A stretch of DNA of 64,000 bases from Sipunculus nudus (lineage: Eukaryota; Annelida; Sipuncula; Golfingiida; Sipunculidae). Below are positions 51,501 through 56,085 of this stretch, piece by piece (position 1 is the first letter of the stretch; every line of letters starts with the position of its first letter). The notes under the pieces were generated by a model that did no database searches, had not been told where the DNA came from, and saw nothing but the letters and a program-made list of their open reading frames with translations. The stretch lies in assembly GCA_026874595.1 (NCBI GenBank), contig CM049316.1:63037176-63101175 (forward strand), in the 5' to 3' direction. Made by a program: the position numbers and the translations under genes.

Positions 51501-51957
51501 CACCCAACATCAGGTGTAGCCTACTCCCATCCGCTAGATAAATGAAGGCTGGGACCTGTGGCTCTGTGTTTACAACAGAGCCACAACTGGGTCTAGTGTT
51601 CAGGGGGACCGCCGGGTTTATCCTATGCTCGAGCAAGTCTCAGCAGCTTTGTGCCTGCACTAAGACAGTAGCACCTTGCACATTTTTAATTAGGGCGACT
51701 GACAACAGCTTGTATTATGTCTTGCGTCATACGTACTGGGCAGTGACTTGCTGGTTATTGTCTGATGAAGGGACATTCCATCAGTCAGACAACACTTGCC
51801 AGTTTTAGCAACACTGAGACGGGGCTATGGTTTTATCAAAGTTACTTACCGCGTCCCAACATATCATAGAGTCGGTGGCTTCGTCTTCCACGAGAGCCCA
51901 GAGCTTGCCCAGGAATGCCGGGACAGTCCCCGAGCTCGCGTCACTTATAGAATGCAT
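15588..51957 (-). CDS. HSF1: Heat shock transcription factor, HSF1-type, complete, 12 coding exons
   Basis: This is the master activator of the heat shock response. HSFs trimerise, enter or stay in the nucleus and bind nGAAn arrays upstream of chaperone genes. Exons (minus strand): 51850-51957, 38852-38960, 37560-37684, 35346-35470, 34693-34768, 34181-34321, 33500-33643, 27585-27817, 25365-25470, 23775-23816, 22421-22511, 15588-15787. They sum to 1500 bases (499 residues plus stop) and every junction keeps frame with GT/AG. The DNA-binding domain spans about residues 12-113, with VPAFLGKLW, the turn SGNSFH, KHNN and recognition helix [19 protein letters not shown] is about 115-195 ([16 protein letters not shown]), an HR-C-like segment about 355-388, and the acidic C-terminus ends [19 protein letters not shown]. 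Human HSF1 has 529 residues. The ATG at 51957 is the first after an in-frame upstream TGA. Invertebrates usually have one HSF, so HSF1 means the HSF1/2/4-type ancestor here. Confidence 0.97.
16205..17387 (-). mobile_element. Helitron-like element with ~270-bp tandem core
   Basis: On the minus strand it starts near TTTTGTATCCGCC with a hairpin (GTATCCGC paired with GCGGATAC). It ends with a stem GTAGTC/GGCTAC, the spacer CCGTATT and CTAG before T. The core is about four units of ~140-280 bp carrying GGTGGCGCCACC, TCATAAAATCAAGAAAGCTA and GAGATATGAG. Non-coding. Confidence 0.55.
18050..20945. repeat. 180-bp satellite array, 16 monomers, with higher-order repeat
   Basis: AGGAGCCGTAAAACAGTCAA-type monomer starts fall near 18136, 18315, 18494, 18653, 18836, 19017, 19199, 19378, 19539, 19720, 19899, 20079, 20260, 20440, 20621 and 20803. 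Spacing is 179-183, with two short monomers of about 160. Monomers from 18836 resemble those from 19720 one for one (offset about 883, five monomers), so the array grew by block duplication. The last monomer matches the third. Confidence 0.9.
22421..22511 (-). CDS. HSF1: HSF1 coding exon 11
   Basis: Residues 404-433 plus the first base of Gly434 ([20 protein letters not shown], then [10 protein letters not shown]). It is an acidic, Pro/Thr-rich activation-domain segment. Acceptor TTTACAG, donor GTAAAC. Confidence 0.9.
22512..23774 (-). other. HSF1 intron 10
   Basis: AT-rich intron without a recognised repeat or gene. Short ORFs here have no recognisable similarity. Confidence 0.7.
23775..23816 (-). 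CDS. HSF1: HSF1 coding micro-exon 10
   Basis: Residues 390-403 ([14 protein letters not shown]), phase 0 on both sides, so skipping it would keep frame. It parallels human LFSPSVTVPDMSLPD at the start of the activation domain. Acceptor TTTTTCAG, donor GTAAGG. Confidence 0.9.
23991..24546 (-). mobile_element. Helitron-like repeat family D, copy 1 (intron 9)
   Basis: It starts TAGAATGGCTTG and ACAGATGTCTCC like the copy at 39001. It holds two to three degenerate units with GACCTTGAAGATGAAGGTCA, GAGATTTTGGTGGGAG-type words and GTCAAATTTGA. The terminal CTAG is mutated to GTAG. The far end carries ATGTCTCCC and runs into a 33-G tract. Confidence 0.45.
24547..24579. repeat. G33 homopolymer in HSF1 intron 9
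   Basis: 33 consecutive G on the plus strand, C in the HSF1 pre-mRNA. Its length is likely variable and prone to sequencing error. Confidence 0.9.
24893..25262. repeat. MITE-like repeat of GACTTGAG words
   Basis: The left end has repeated GGACTTGAGTC words; the right end has GGACTTGACACCTCAAGGAC and TCAGACTTG. The ends are partly inverted copies of each other. No clear target duplication. Confidence 0.4.
25365..25470 (-). CDS. HSF1: HSF1 coding exon 9 (HR-C-like)
   Basis: It completes Arg354 and adds residues 355-389 ([20 protein letters not shown], then [15 protein letters not shown]). It aligns with human DHLDAMDSNLDNLQTMLSSH, the HR-C repeat that masks HR-A/B and keeps the monomer inactive. 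Acceptor TTTTCAG, donor GTAAGT. Confidence 0.94.
25471..26660 (-). other. HSF1 intron 8, distal AT-rich part
   Basis: Strongly AT-rich, without recognised repeat or gene. Confidence 0.6.
26670..27390. repeat. Degenerate repeat pair with tRNA-like relic, HSF1 intron 8
   Basis: Two related segments about 600 bp apart (26680-26790 and 27290-27420) share GCTCA-GGGG, CAGTGGGGCACAT and AGCTTCTC words with a following ATACATCAAATAA-type stretch. Between them lies a tRNA-like sequence at 27185-27260 (minus) with A box TAGCCTAGTGGTTAAGGC and B box GGTTCAAACTCC. It lacks a 7-base anticodon loop, so it is a SINE head rather than a tRNA gene. Confidence 0.45.
27585..27817 (-). CDS. HSF1: HSF1 coding exon 8
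   Basis: Residues 277-353 plus two bases of Arg354. It starts [11 protein letters not shown] (human PSSVDTLLSP) and is Ser/Pro/acid-rich, typical of the HSF regulatory domain. It holds FKSE at 308-311, which fits a minimal sumoylation consensus. Donor GTATCG. An in-frame ATG upstream of the acceptor CATTTAAG is intronic and is not used as a start. Confidence 0.9.
28118..28553 (-). mobile_element. Short Helitron-like repeat family E, copy 2 (intron 7)
   Basis: It shares AGCAATCACTGACCCAAATA, ATATTTAGAAAAGTTAT and GGACAGACAGATGGACAGAC with 12002-12293, and ends AAGCGGGGGACAAC. A ~31-bp direct repeat (CCCTGAAGATGTCTCCACAT, then GTCAT) occurs at 28219 and 28269. Confidence 0.45.
28847..31738 (-). 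mobile_element. Foldback repeat family A, copy 3 (intron 7)
   Basis: The left end is ACAAGGGACCTATGGGTCAC, GACGCTCAGCTG; the right end is a GACG repeat (about 31645-31690), GACTATAGCTCAGATG and AGTCAGCTGAGCTAAAA. The core holds two ~640-bp units (each with AACGTGCCATGGTC and GTTGGGCAAAATTTAAGGTA). A SINE is nested at 29259. Confidence 0.6.
29259..29480 (+). mobile_element. tRNA-derived SINE family 1, best copy
   Basis: It starts GGGGCCTGGACAGCTGAG (A box GAGTGGTAAAACGC), then B box GGGTTCGATCCCCGG, GAGAGTGGGTTGTAGT and GTCCAAGGCCGGTGG. The tail has ATAACTATTTGTACAATCCA. The closest copy is at 61228-61440; a reverse copy is at 3121-3417. Confidence 0.8.
32617..32880. promoter_or_regulatory. 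Promoter-like CRE and CCAAT cluster inside HSF1 intron 7
   Basis: A full CRE, TGACGTCA, lies at 32617-32624 and CCAATCAGCGCG at 32821-32832, in a stretch with more CpG than the surrounding intron. GCCATTTTGCGG (YY1-like, reverse) lies just upstream near 32487. It could be an internal promoter or chance. No downstream coding exon is established. Confidence 0.3.
33500..33643 (-). CDS. HSF1: HSF1 coding exon 7
   Basis: Residues 229-276, the start of the regulatory region. It contains [14 protein letters not shown], matching human GPIISDITELAPAS. An in-frame TAG lies immediately before the acceptor CTGTAG, so translation can only enter through splicing. Donor GTTTGT. No VKxEPxxSP-type phosphorylation-dependent sumoylation motif is visible here or in exon 8. 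Confidence 0.92.
33876..34012. mobile_element. 137-bp MITE in HSF1 intron 6
   Basis: Inverted ends of about 55 bp: CTAGATTGCTGGCAC, GAGCCAAG and, inward from the right, CTAGGTAGCTGGCACAGGGC. CTAG may be the target duplication. No coding capacity. Confidence 0.65.
34181..34321 (-). CDS. HSF1: HSF1 coding exon 6
   Basis: Residues 182-228. It starts [16 protein letters not shown], the end of HR-B (human LIQFLISLVQSNRILG), followed by a basic segment [11 protein letters not shown]. That segment corresponds to the second nuclear localisation region, GVKRKIPLMLND in human. It ends [11 protein letters not shown], parallel to human KYSRQFSLE. Acceptor CTGCAG, donor GTAGAC, phase 0. Confidence 0.96.
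34693..34768 (-). CDS. HSF1: HSF1 coding exon 5
   Basis: It completes Arg156 and adds residues 157-181, including [16 protein letters not shown], the most conserved stretch of HR-A/B and almost identical to vertebrate HSF1. Acceptor ATGCAG, donor GTAATA, phase 0. Confidence 0.97.
35346..35470 (-). CDS. HSF1: HSF1 coding exon 4
   Basis: Residues 115-155 plus two bases of Arg156. It encodes the start of the HR-A trimerisation coiled coil, a charged helix with hydrophobic heptads ([17 protein letters not shown], then [11 protein letters not shown]). Human HSF1 has the matching VTSVSTLKSEDIKIRQD. Acceptor TTACAG, donor GTTAAT (weaker than its neighbours, but the frame requires it). Confidence 0.93.
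35471..37559 (-). other. HSF1 intron 3
   Basis: AT-rich, with a degenerate ATT repeat near 37485-37510 and GGGCCGGAGGCCTGTATACT at about 37454, which may be an interspersed-repeat tail. Nothing else was recognised. Confidence 0.5.
37560..37684 (-). CDS. HSF1: HSF1 coding exon 3
   Basis: It completes Tyr73 and adds residues 74-114 ([19 protein letters not shown], then [10 protein letters not shown] and LLDRIKRN). This covers the wing and the C-terminal edge of the DNA-binding domain. The position of the redox cysteine of mammalian HSF1 (Cys105, in HPCFLRG) is Tyr here (HQYFQRD). Acceptor TTTCCAG, donor GTAAGT. Confidence 0.96.
37685..38851 (-). other. HSF1 intron 2
   Basis: AT-rich intron with no recognised repeat or gene. 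Confidence 0.7.
38852..38960 (-). CDS. HSF1: HSF1 coding exon 2
   Basis: Residues 37-72 plus the first base of Tyr73. It encodes the core of the winged-helix domain: [10 protein letters not shown], the [11 protein letters not shown] turn, and recognition helix residues SSFIRQLNM with the base-reading Arg68. The acceptor is TTTTAG and the donor GTAAGT. It is separated from exon 1 by a 12.9 kb intron. Confidence 0.97.
39001..39290 (-). mobile_element. Helitron-like repeat family D, copy 2 (intron 1)
   Basis: On the minus strand it ends with hairpin ACATC-TGTTT-GATGT, the spacer CAAAGCCATT and CTAG before T. The interior has GACCTTGAAGATCAAGGTCA and TTTGACCTTGAAAATC, as in 23991-24546. The other end is unclear. 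Confidence 0.5.
39640..39810 (-). mobile_element. tRNA-derived SINE family 2, copy in reverse
   Basis: On the minus strand the A-box region reads GTGGTCATGAGGTAGAGCAC and the B box GAGCTTGAATCTC, followed by CATCCGAAAGAGTGATGG and GCAGGCTTGTTGGGGAGACT. The same order and words occur at 63418 on the plus strand. Confidence 0.6.
40246..40671. mobile_element. hAT-like MITE with CAGGGCTCAACATAA ends
   Basis: Perfect 15-bp inverted ends (CAGGGCTCAACATAA and TTATGTTGAGCCCTG). The flanks GATAC and GATAG may be a decayed 5-bp duplication. A partial relative starts at about 39986 (AAGGCTCAACATAA). No coding capacity. Confidence 0.65.
41485..42140 (-). mobile_element. hAT transposon remnant with transposase C-terminus
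   Basis: The left end is CAGGGTTGGGGTCAAATAC, followed by many AAATAC words. At about 41864-41960 the minus strand reads [18 protein letters not shown] then KVFHRERC, the signature of the hAT dimerisation domain. It is followed, after a shift of frame at a palindrome (GTCTTTCATGAAAGAC, 41860-41875), by [14 protein letters not shown]. An ~80-bp tandem duplication repeats the last part at about 41745-41790. The upstream transposase is missing. Confidence 0.75.
42184..43930 (-). mobile_element. Helitron-like element B, copy 2 (intron 1)
   Basis: It shares both ends with 5244-6541: spacer AAGAAATAT plus CTAG before T on the minus strand, then CTATGGCACC. At the other end the minus strand reads TTGGGATACTATGG near a GGCGGCGGCGCTGCC word. 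The 3' hairpin has decayed. The core has two kinds of unit: ~300-bp units with GGTGGGGCCACCTGTCTGG (42410-43190), then ~320-bp units as in copy 1 (43200-43860). A C run lies at 42226-42245. Confidence 0.6.
44086..44580 (-). mobile_element. Foldback repeat family A, short copy 4
   Basis: It has the cleanest ends of the family. Left: ACACGTGACCCATGGGTCAT, GACGCTCAGCTGA (TGACCCATGGGTCA is a perfect palindrome). Right: GACCCATCACTATAGCACAG, then AAGTCAGCTGAGCTAAAAAT. Its interior, including GGGAGGTGCAAACACACCC and TAGAACCTCTAAGACTGCAT, matches the copy ending at 46335. Confidence 0.65.
45356..46335 (-). mobile_element. Foldback repeat family A, copy 5
   Basis: Four to five degenerate ~130-190-bp units (GACCTTGACCTTTGACC, GGTTTGGGATGAAAA-type words) lead into GGGGGGTGCAAACACACCCC. 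The right end is GACCCATCTCTATAGCCCAG, then TTCAGCTGAGCTAAAA. The left end is not clearly defined. Confidence 0.5.
46480..48040. repeat. ~150-bp tandem repeat, interrupted
   Basis: About five units between 46480 and 47215 (AGGTACCAATCATCCCTGTG, then GCTGCATTAGGTTGTTG). One more unit is at 47872-48030, ending in GGACGGACTGACATGGTGAT as family A elements do. The ~650 bp between them (47216-47870) is different sequence. Confidence 0.7.
47510..47660. repeat. Possible diverged relative of the promoter MULE
   Basis: Nineteen bases at 47576-47594 (AAAACTCTCCGCTAATTCT) are identical to the TIR of the element at 52065-53461 (53383-53401). GGAGAATTATGGAGTG nearby and ATTCTCCG further on recall the same motif. 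No ends or target duplication could be found. Confidence 0.35.
48240..49345. repeat. ~155-bp degenerate tandem repeat, HSF1 intron 1
   Basis: Units carry GTGACCTCTGAC, AATATGTATGAATTTCATGA and GGTGAGA words. The array is split by the element at 48588-49180 and ends with AACAGACAGACCTTTGGCCA. Confidence 0.55.
48588..49180. mobile_element. ~590-bp MITE nested in a tandem repeat
   Basis: The left end AGCCCAAATTAGACTTACGC and the inward right end AGCCCAAAACACGCTAACAC are related. Both sub-ends carry ACGCACGT/ACGCACATGT and GACGCTTGACGC words. Sequence on both sides reads as one interrupted satellite unit. The target duplication is unclear. Confidence 0.5.
50200..50310. repeat. Hairpin repeat AAGGGGGAGTGGAAATAAG
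   Basis: ATTTCCACTCCC and GGGGAGTGGAAAT form a strong hairpin near 50238-50269, with further copies of the arms on both sides (AAGGGGGAGATG and ATTTCCACTC). This looks like a small inverted duplication. Confidence 0.55.
50863..50878 (+). promoter_or_regulatory. CTCF-like motif in HSF1 intron 1
   Basis: CCACTAGGGGGTAGCA fits most of the CTCF core (CCASYAGRGGGCRS), with T for C at one position. It lies about 1 kb inside intron 1. Motif match only. Confidence 0.3.
51089..51595. mobile_element. 507-bp TIR element with 9-bp target duplication, HSF1 intron 1
   Basis: Perfect duplication GTGTTCAGG (51080-51088 and 51596-51604) flanks TIRs of about 66 bp. The TIRs start TAGACCCAGTTGTGGCTCTG and run to ATCTAGCGGA, with few mismatches. 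Within each TIR GTGGCTCTGT and ACAGAGCCAC form a sub-hairpin. The 9-bp duplication again points to a MULE-type transposase. No coding capacity. It lies 255 bases inside intron 1. Confidence 0.85.
51850..51957 (-). CDS. HSF1: HSF1 coding exon 1
   Basis: Residues 1-36. It starts [10 protein letters not shown] and continues with the canonical start of the HSF DNA-binding domain ([20 protein letters not shown], then ICWDA). The donor is GTAAGT, phase 0, directly after the CWDA codons. An in-frame TGA lies about 50 bases upstream of the ATG with no other ATG between, which fixes the start. The 12-residue leader before VPAFL is typical of the family. Confidence 0.96.
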
Positions 51958-52055
51958 CTGATTTCTTCGTGAACTCGCCACTTTAACTGGTCTTCTTTTA
52001 AGACTTCAGCGTTTATTACTCAATTTTGGTCAGGTACCATCACTTCTGCGCACGC
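51958..52055 (-). promoter_or_regulatory. HSF1 5' UTR and proximal promoter remnant
   Basis: This is all the single-copy sequence left between the ATG and the inserted transposon. It holds the in-frame stop TGA that fixes the start codon, and TTCGTGAA at 51966-51973, only a two-unit heat shock element. The transcription start probably lies in this stretch unless transcripts begin inside the transposon. Confidence 0.5.
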
Positions 52056-52058
52056 GCA
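52047..52058. promoter_or_regulatory. NRF1/alpha-Pal consensus in the HSF1 core promoter
   Basis: TGCGCACGCGCA matches YGCGCAYGCGCR at every position. It lies about 90 bases upstream of the HSF1 ATG. No TATA box is evident, as expected for a broad NRF1-type promoter. The last three bases belong to the 9-bp target duplication of the element at 52065-53461. Confidence 0.6.
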
Positions 52059-52064
52059 TTTTCT

Positions 52065-53461
52065 GGGTCTGTCTAAAAGGCGGAGAATTCGCGGAGAGAT
52101 GGAGAATTCGCGGAGAATTTGCGGAGAGTTTTTATATGCAATGATACTTTTAAATACACTTTAAAATCACTTAAAATCTCCAACTATATTACACTTAACA
52201 TTTTTGCGCACTGTTAAATTACCGAAATAATTGAAAAATCTGTATATAACTGAGCATTTTATGCTTAACAATGTGGACTCAACCCCAGGTGAATGTGTTA
52301 CGTAAAATGTAATACCCGTCTGAGTCACCAGCTGACACTGACAGACCTTAAGACGAAACCGCAACACTCTTAAATTAATTTTCAACAGTTTATTGTGCAA
52401 ACCATAACAAAACCATGTAGGTGTATCAAATTTACAGGTGGTGAACGAAATATATAATATAAGAAATTAATCATATACTTTTACCTACAGTTATTGATAG
52501 ATAAAAAACACTATCACCATTTAGAGAGTGAATTAATGGACCCAATTTACATGCACAAATAAAAATGAAACACAAATATTTGACTTTTTACACAAACAAT
52601 GAGTGTACCTTTAAGCTAATGAATCAACTTGGCATAAGGATTATATAAAATAAGAGAAAAAATAGTAAATATATATTGTGATTACAGTTAAGAATTATAT
52701 TTTTTATAGTCTGTACAAAATACACCAAACTTCTTTCTGACCATAAAGATACAAAGTACAATAATAATAATAATAAATAAAAAATATAGCACAATGTACA
52801 CATACATACAGCAATAGTAAAGAAATTATTTGTACAATCTTCACAAAACCATTTCATTGATTGTTTTATTTATTTTAAAGACAAATGCACATTTTAAATG
52901 AAACCACTTATTACTCTTTTTTTATCAAACCCAACCTTGTCTTCGAACGCTCTCGTAAGCCACATTAACATTCAGTCCTAATGGTTACAGTTGCATAATA
53001 TTTAGGCTTTGGTATTCTAGGAGAAAGTTTTGTTTTATCATATGATAGTAAATGGTGTAAAAAAATTCATCCCTGAACTGAAACAAGAGACCAATTGCTT
53101 TTGCATCAAACTCTGTTTCAATTATTCAATTTGTTTAATTTCTGGAATGAAACAAAAATCAACTGCATTTGCAATGACAAATGGCCTACAATCTCCTGAT
53201 GCTATTCGTTGTTACTGGCGTGGAAGAACTTGCTTGCCCAAACAACAGAGAGAGCTGAATGTAACGTGAATGTACAGATTTTAAATTATTTTGGTCATTT
53301 AACAGTGAACGAATATGTTAAGAGTAATATAGTTGCAGATATTAAGTGATTTAATGTGTGTTTAAGAGTATCATTGCAAATAAAAACTCTCCGCTAATTC
53401 TCCACGAATTCTCCGCGAATTCTCCATCTCTCCGCGGATTCTCCGCGTTTTAAACAGACCC
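52065..53461. mobile_element. MULE-like non-autonomous DNA transposon with long TIRs
   Basis: The element is 1397 bp, flanked by the perfect 9-bp duplication GCATTTTCT (52056-52064 and 53462-53470). Both ends read GGGTCTGTYTAAAA inward, followed by 3-4 tandem copies of a ~15-bp GGAGAATTCGCGGA motif. Similarity between the ends then continues through GCAATGATAC and AACTATATTAC to about 200 bp from each end. Long TIRs with a 9-bp duplication indicate the Mutator/MULE superfamily. The interior is AT-rich with no transposase-like ORF, so it is non-autonomous. It sits directly upstream of the NRF1 site of HSF1. Confidence 0.85.
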
Positions 53462-53707
53462 GCATTTTCTAAATCCGGTGTAAAAGAAAAGGTGTGTGGG
53501 TTACATTTTACGTAACAAGACATGACTGATAAAAAATTTGCAAACATATTGAATTTAATTGTCATTCTTCGTAATACCTAGTGTTAATTTAATTTAATTA
53601 TGTTATTTTTCTTTTGAGCTACAGTGAATACTCTATACGGGGGGAAAAAACTACAGATTAGTCACGCTGCAAAAATGTAAGCTTAGCGCTCAGATATACT
53701 GAGAGCT

Positions 53708-53722
53708 GCTGCCACCTCGTGG
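53708..53722 (-). promoter_or_regulatory. CTCF-like motif upstream of HSF1
   Basis: On the minus strand it reads CCACGAGGTGGCAGC, matching the CTCF core CCASNAGRKGGCRS. It lies about 1.75 kb upstream of the HSF1 ATG, beyond the inserted MULE-like element. Its orientation is the same as the motif at 12737-12751. Confidence 0.4.
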
Positions 53723-53984
53723 CCGCCAGGTAAAACAATTATGCACTTGTGGCAGAGGATACTAACTTGTATTATCATTAAGATTATTTTATAAAGACAT
53801 AGAAAGAGTAAACCGAAATTTAGGGAATTTAGATAATTGATTTACTATACGTTAACACGACAGTAGCGGGATCAGTCTTCAACAGTCAACTACAGGTTGC
53901 ACAATTATTTTTATAGGCATGTTGAAATGGGAATCTAGGTCCAGTCAGTGGTATAAATATGTCACCTGTGAACTCATGATTTTA

Positions 53985-55260
53985 ACAAAACGATAATAAA
54001 ACTCACCCTTAAAAATAAAATAAAGCACTCGCCCCGACATGACAACGAATAAAAACTACACACGAACAAATAATACAATAAAGGAACTCGCACAAAAAAC
54101 AAACCTCACAACACTCGCCCCCCCCCCCCCCAAATCAAACACAAAATTAGAGGTTAAATAAAAGAGCGCAAACCGCTCCCGCCCGAAACCGATCACTTAT
54201 CACTCTAGTAAAATAAAACCTCCCAAACACCTTAAAAACAACAAAACAACATCCTCATATCAAACAAAACTTTATTAAAAACAAAACAACACAAATCGAA
54301 GACAAAGTGTTCAAACCTGGACACTACTATTGTCTAAGATTTATAAAAAGCTACCTCCCCACAAATATAAAACAAACAAAATTACTCCCCCCCCCCCCCC
54401 ACCAAATAATTATACCATAACAGGACAGTTGAGTTGCCAAACGGTGGACAACGTCCGAAAAATAACCAAAAAACCCCAGAGTATTAACAGCAGGGCCCAT
54501 ATCGGTTACCCTCTTGCTGGAAATGACTCACATAAACCCTCAAATCCCCCCCCCCCCCACATAAATAAATAAATAAGCAAACCCCACCAAATAATTATAC
54601 CATAACAGGACAGTTGAGTTGCCAAACGGTGGACAACATCCGAAAAATAACCAAAAACCCCCAGAGTATTAACAGCAGGGCCCATATCGGTTACCCTCTT
54701 GCTGGAAATCACTCACATAAACCCTCAAATCCCCCCCCCCCCACATAAATAAATAAATAAGCAAACGGGTAGCTGAGTTGCCAAACGGTGGACAGCACCC
54801 ACAAACAGTACCAGAACCCCCCCCCCCCCCCCCCCCCCCAGTACCTAAAACTTAATACTTACTCACAAATCAAAGACAAAGTGCCCATACCGGGACACTA
54901 CTATTGTCCGAGATTTATTAAAAACATATTCATCTGTAATCAAATCACATACAATACTCAACCAAACACGGGATGAGTAACCCGCAGGCTCGATCGGGTC
55001 GCGAGCTACCTTCCCACAAATATCCAAAACATACATCCAAACATACAGGACAAACATACAAACTCGGAGAAATACATATCCACCGACATAACACCGCTCC
55101 ACTAATCAATACTAATACACCCTCAGTTAGAATAGAACCATACTAAACCCATGTATATATAAATAATGCACCATACTGTTTTATACACCATTGACTTTTA
55201 ACAAAAAAAAAAAGAGCACAATTCATGTAAATACACCACCTCACTCATTATTTCTCATGC
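53985..55260. other. A/C-rich strand-asymmetric tract with C runs
   Basis: The plus strand is dominated by A and C (AAACAAAACAAC-type words) for more than 1 kb, interrupted by runs of C at about 54119, 54388, 54547, 54731 and 54817-54839 (23 C). No G run occurs on this strand. No protein-like ORF. Origin unknown. Confidence 0.6.
54391..54765. repeat. ~185-bp tandem duplication within the A/C tract
   Basis: Two nearly identical units (CAAATAATTATACCATAACA, GGACAGTTGAGTTGCCAAAC, GGGCCCATATCGGTTACCCT), each ending in a C run and ACATAAATAAATAAATAAGC. A third partial unit resumes at about 54770 (GAGTTGCCAAACGGTGGACA). Confidence 0.85.
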
Positions 55261-55592
55261 ACACTAACCCACTTTTTTTTTAACGATTTTTACCGGTTTT
55301 TCACCCTTTTGTTTTTGTATTTTTCACAATATCGACGCAATATCTGGTTATCCGACGCTCATATATAAGATATAATTATAGAGTTTATTAGTAATTACAG
55401 CTTTTTTTTTTTGTGATACTTAATATAAAAGTACAAACTGAGAGCCCCACCGGCCGGCCAGATTTCTAACTATAAAGATATCTCCTATAGATATCTCCTT
55501 TAGGCCAATATAAGGGTAAATGATCATGAGGTATTTTCTTAAAAAATCCCATGTTATATAAAATGTTATATAAAATTATAAAGAAATCTACG

Positions 55593-55611
55593 CCCCCCCC
55601 CCCCCCCCCCC
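55593..55611. repeat. C19 homopolymer
   Basis: A C run on the plus strand, the sixth of seven in 54.1-55.9 kb. The seventh is at 55840-55856. Confidence 0.9.
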
Positions 55612-55822
55612 ACCACGGACAACAACTACTCCTGACAACCACCACCAACAGCATCCGACACCGACGCGCAAGTCCAACGGCAGCCTCCCTACACCACCAG
55701 CGGAAGATTAGAGGGCACCCAGACGAGCGCACACCCCACCCGCCCACTGACAGCAACTTCCAAGACGACTACCCAGACCTACACCGGGACAGCTCCAGAC
55801 AGACCGGACAAGACCCCCCAAC

Positions 55823-55875
55823 AGTCCTTTTTAGGACTACCCCCCCCCCCCCCCCCAACAGTCCTATTTAGGACT
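55823..55875. repeat. Twin small hairpins flanking a C run
   Basis: AGTCCT-TTTT-AGGACT at 55823-55838 and AGTCCT-ATTT-AGGACT at 55860-55875. Each follows a C tract plus AACA. It looks like a short duplicated module. Confidence 0.75.
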
Positions 55876-55895
55876 AATCAATCACTCATCGACCT

Positions 55896-55931
55896 GGCAG
55901 CGGACAGACAGACAACTTTAGGTCCGCTGCC
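55896..55931. other. Covarying hairpin 1
   Basis: A perfect 10-bp stem GGCAGCGGAC/GTCCGCTGCC closes the 16-base loop AGACAGACAACTTTAG. Its partner at 56086-56117 has the same loop length and nearly the same loop. It could fold as RNA or DNA on either strand. Confidence 0.7.
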
Positions 55932-56085
55932 TGCCACAAGACCAAGACCTCAAGACCCAAGACCAAGCCTCAAGACCAAGACCAAGTCAAGACTGGTAGC
56001 CCTGGGACAAGCCAAGAAGAAGGCAAGACCACCCCGACAGCCGGAACCCAAGTCAAGACAAGTAAGACAAGTCAAGAATCCCTGA

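Noticed and set aside
51966-51973. TTCGTGAA as a heat shock element in the 5' UTR
   Set aside because: Only two units are present; functional elements usually need three or more. It is mentioned under the proximal promoter only.
52624-52857. Hydrophobic 77-residue ORF inside the MULE-like element
   Set aside because: It is AT-rich low-complexity sequence without transposase motifs.
52065-53461. GAATTC-rich TIR as a heat shock element array feeding HSF1 autoregulation
   Set aside because: A heat shock element needs GAA and TTC spaced by two bases in alternating 5-bp units. Here GAATTC has no spacer and the period is about 15, so it does not fit.
54391-54765. Long terminal repeats of a retroelement
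   Set aside because: The two copies are directly adjacent with nothing between them, lack defined ends, and no reverse transcriptase-like sequence is nearby. It is a tandem duplication.
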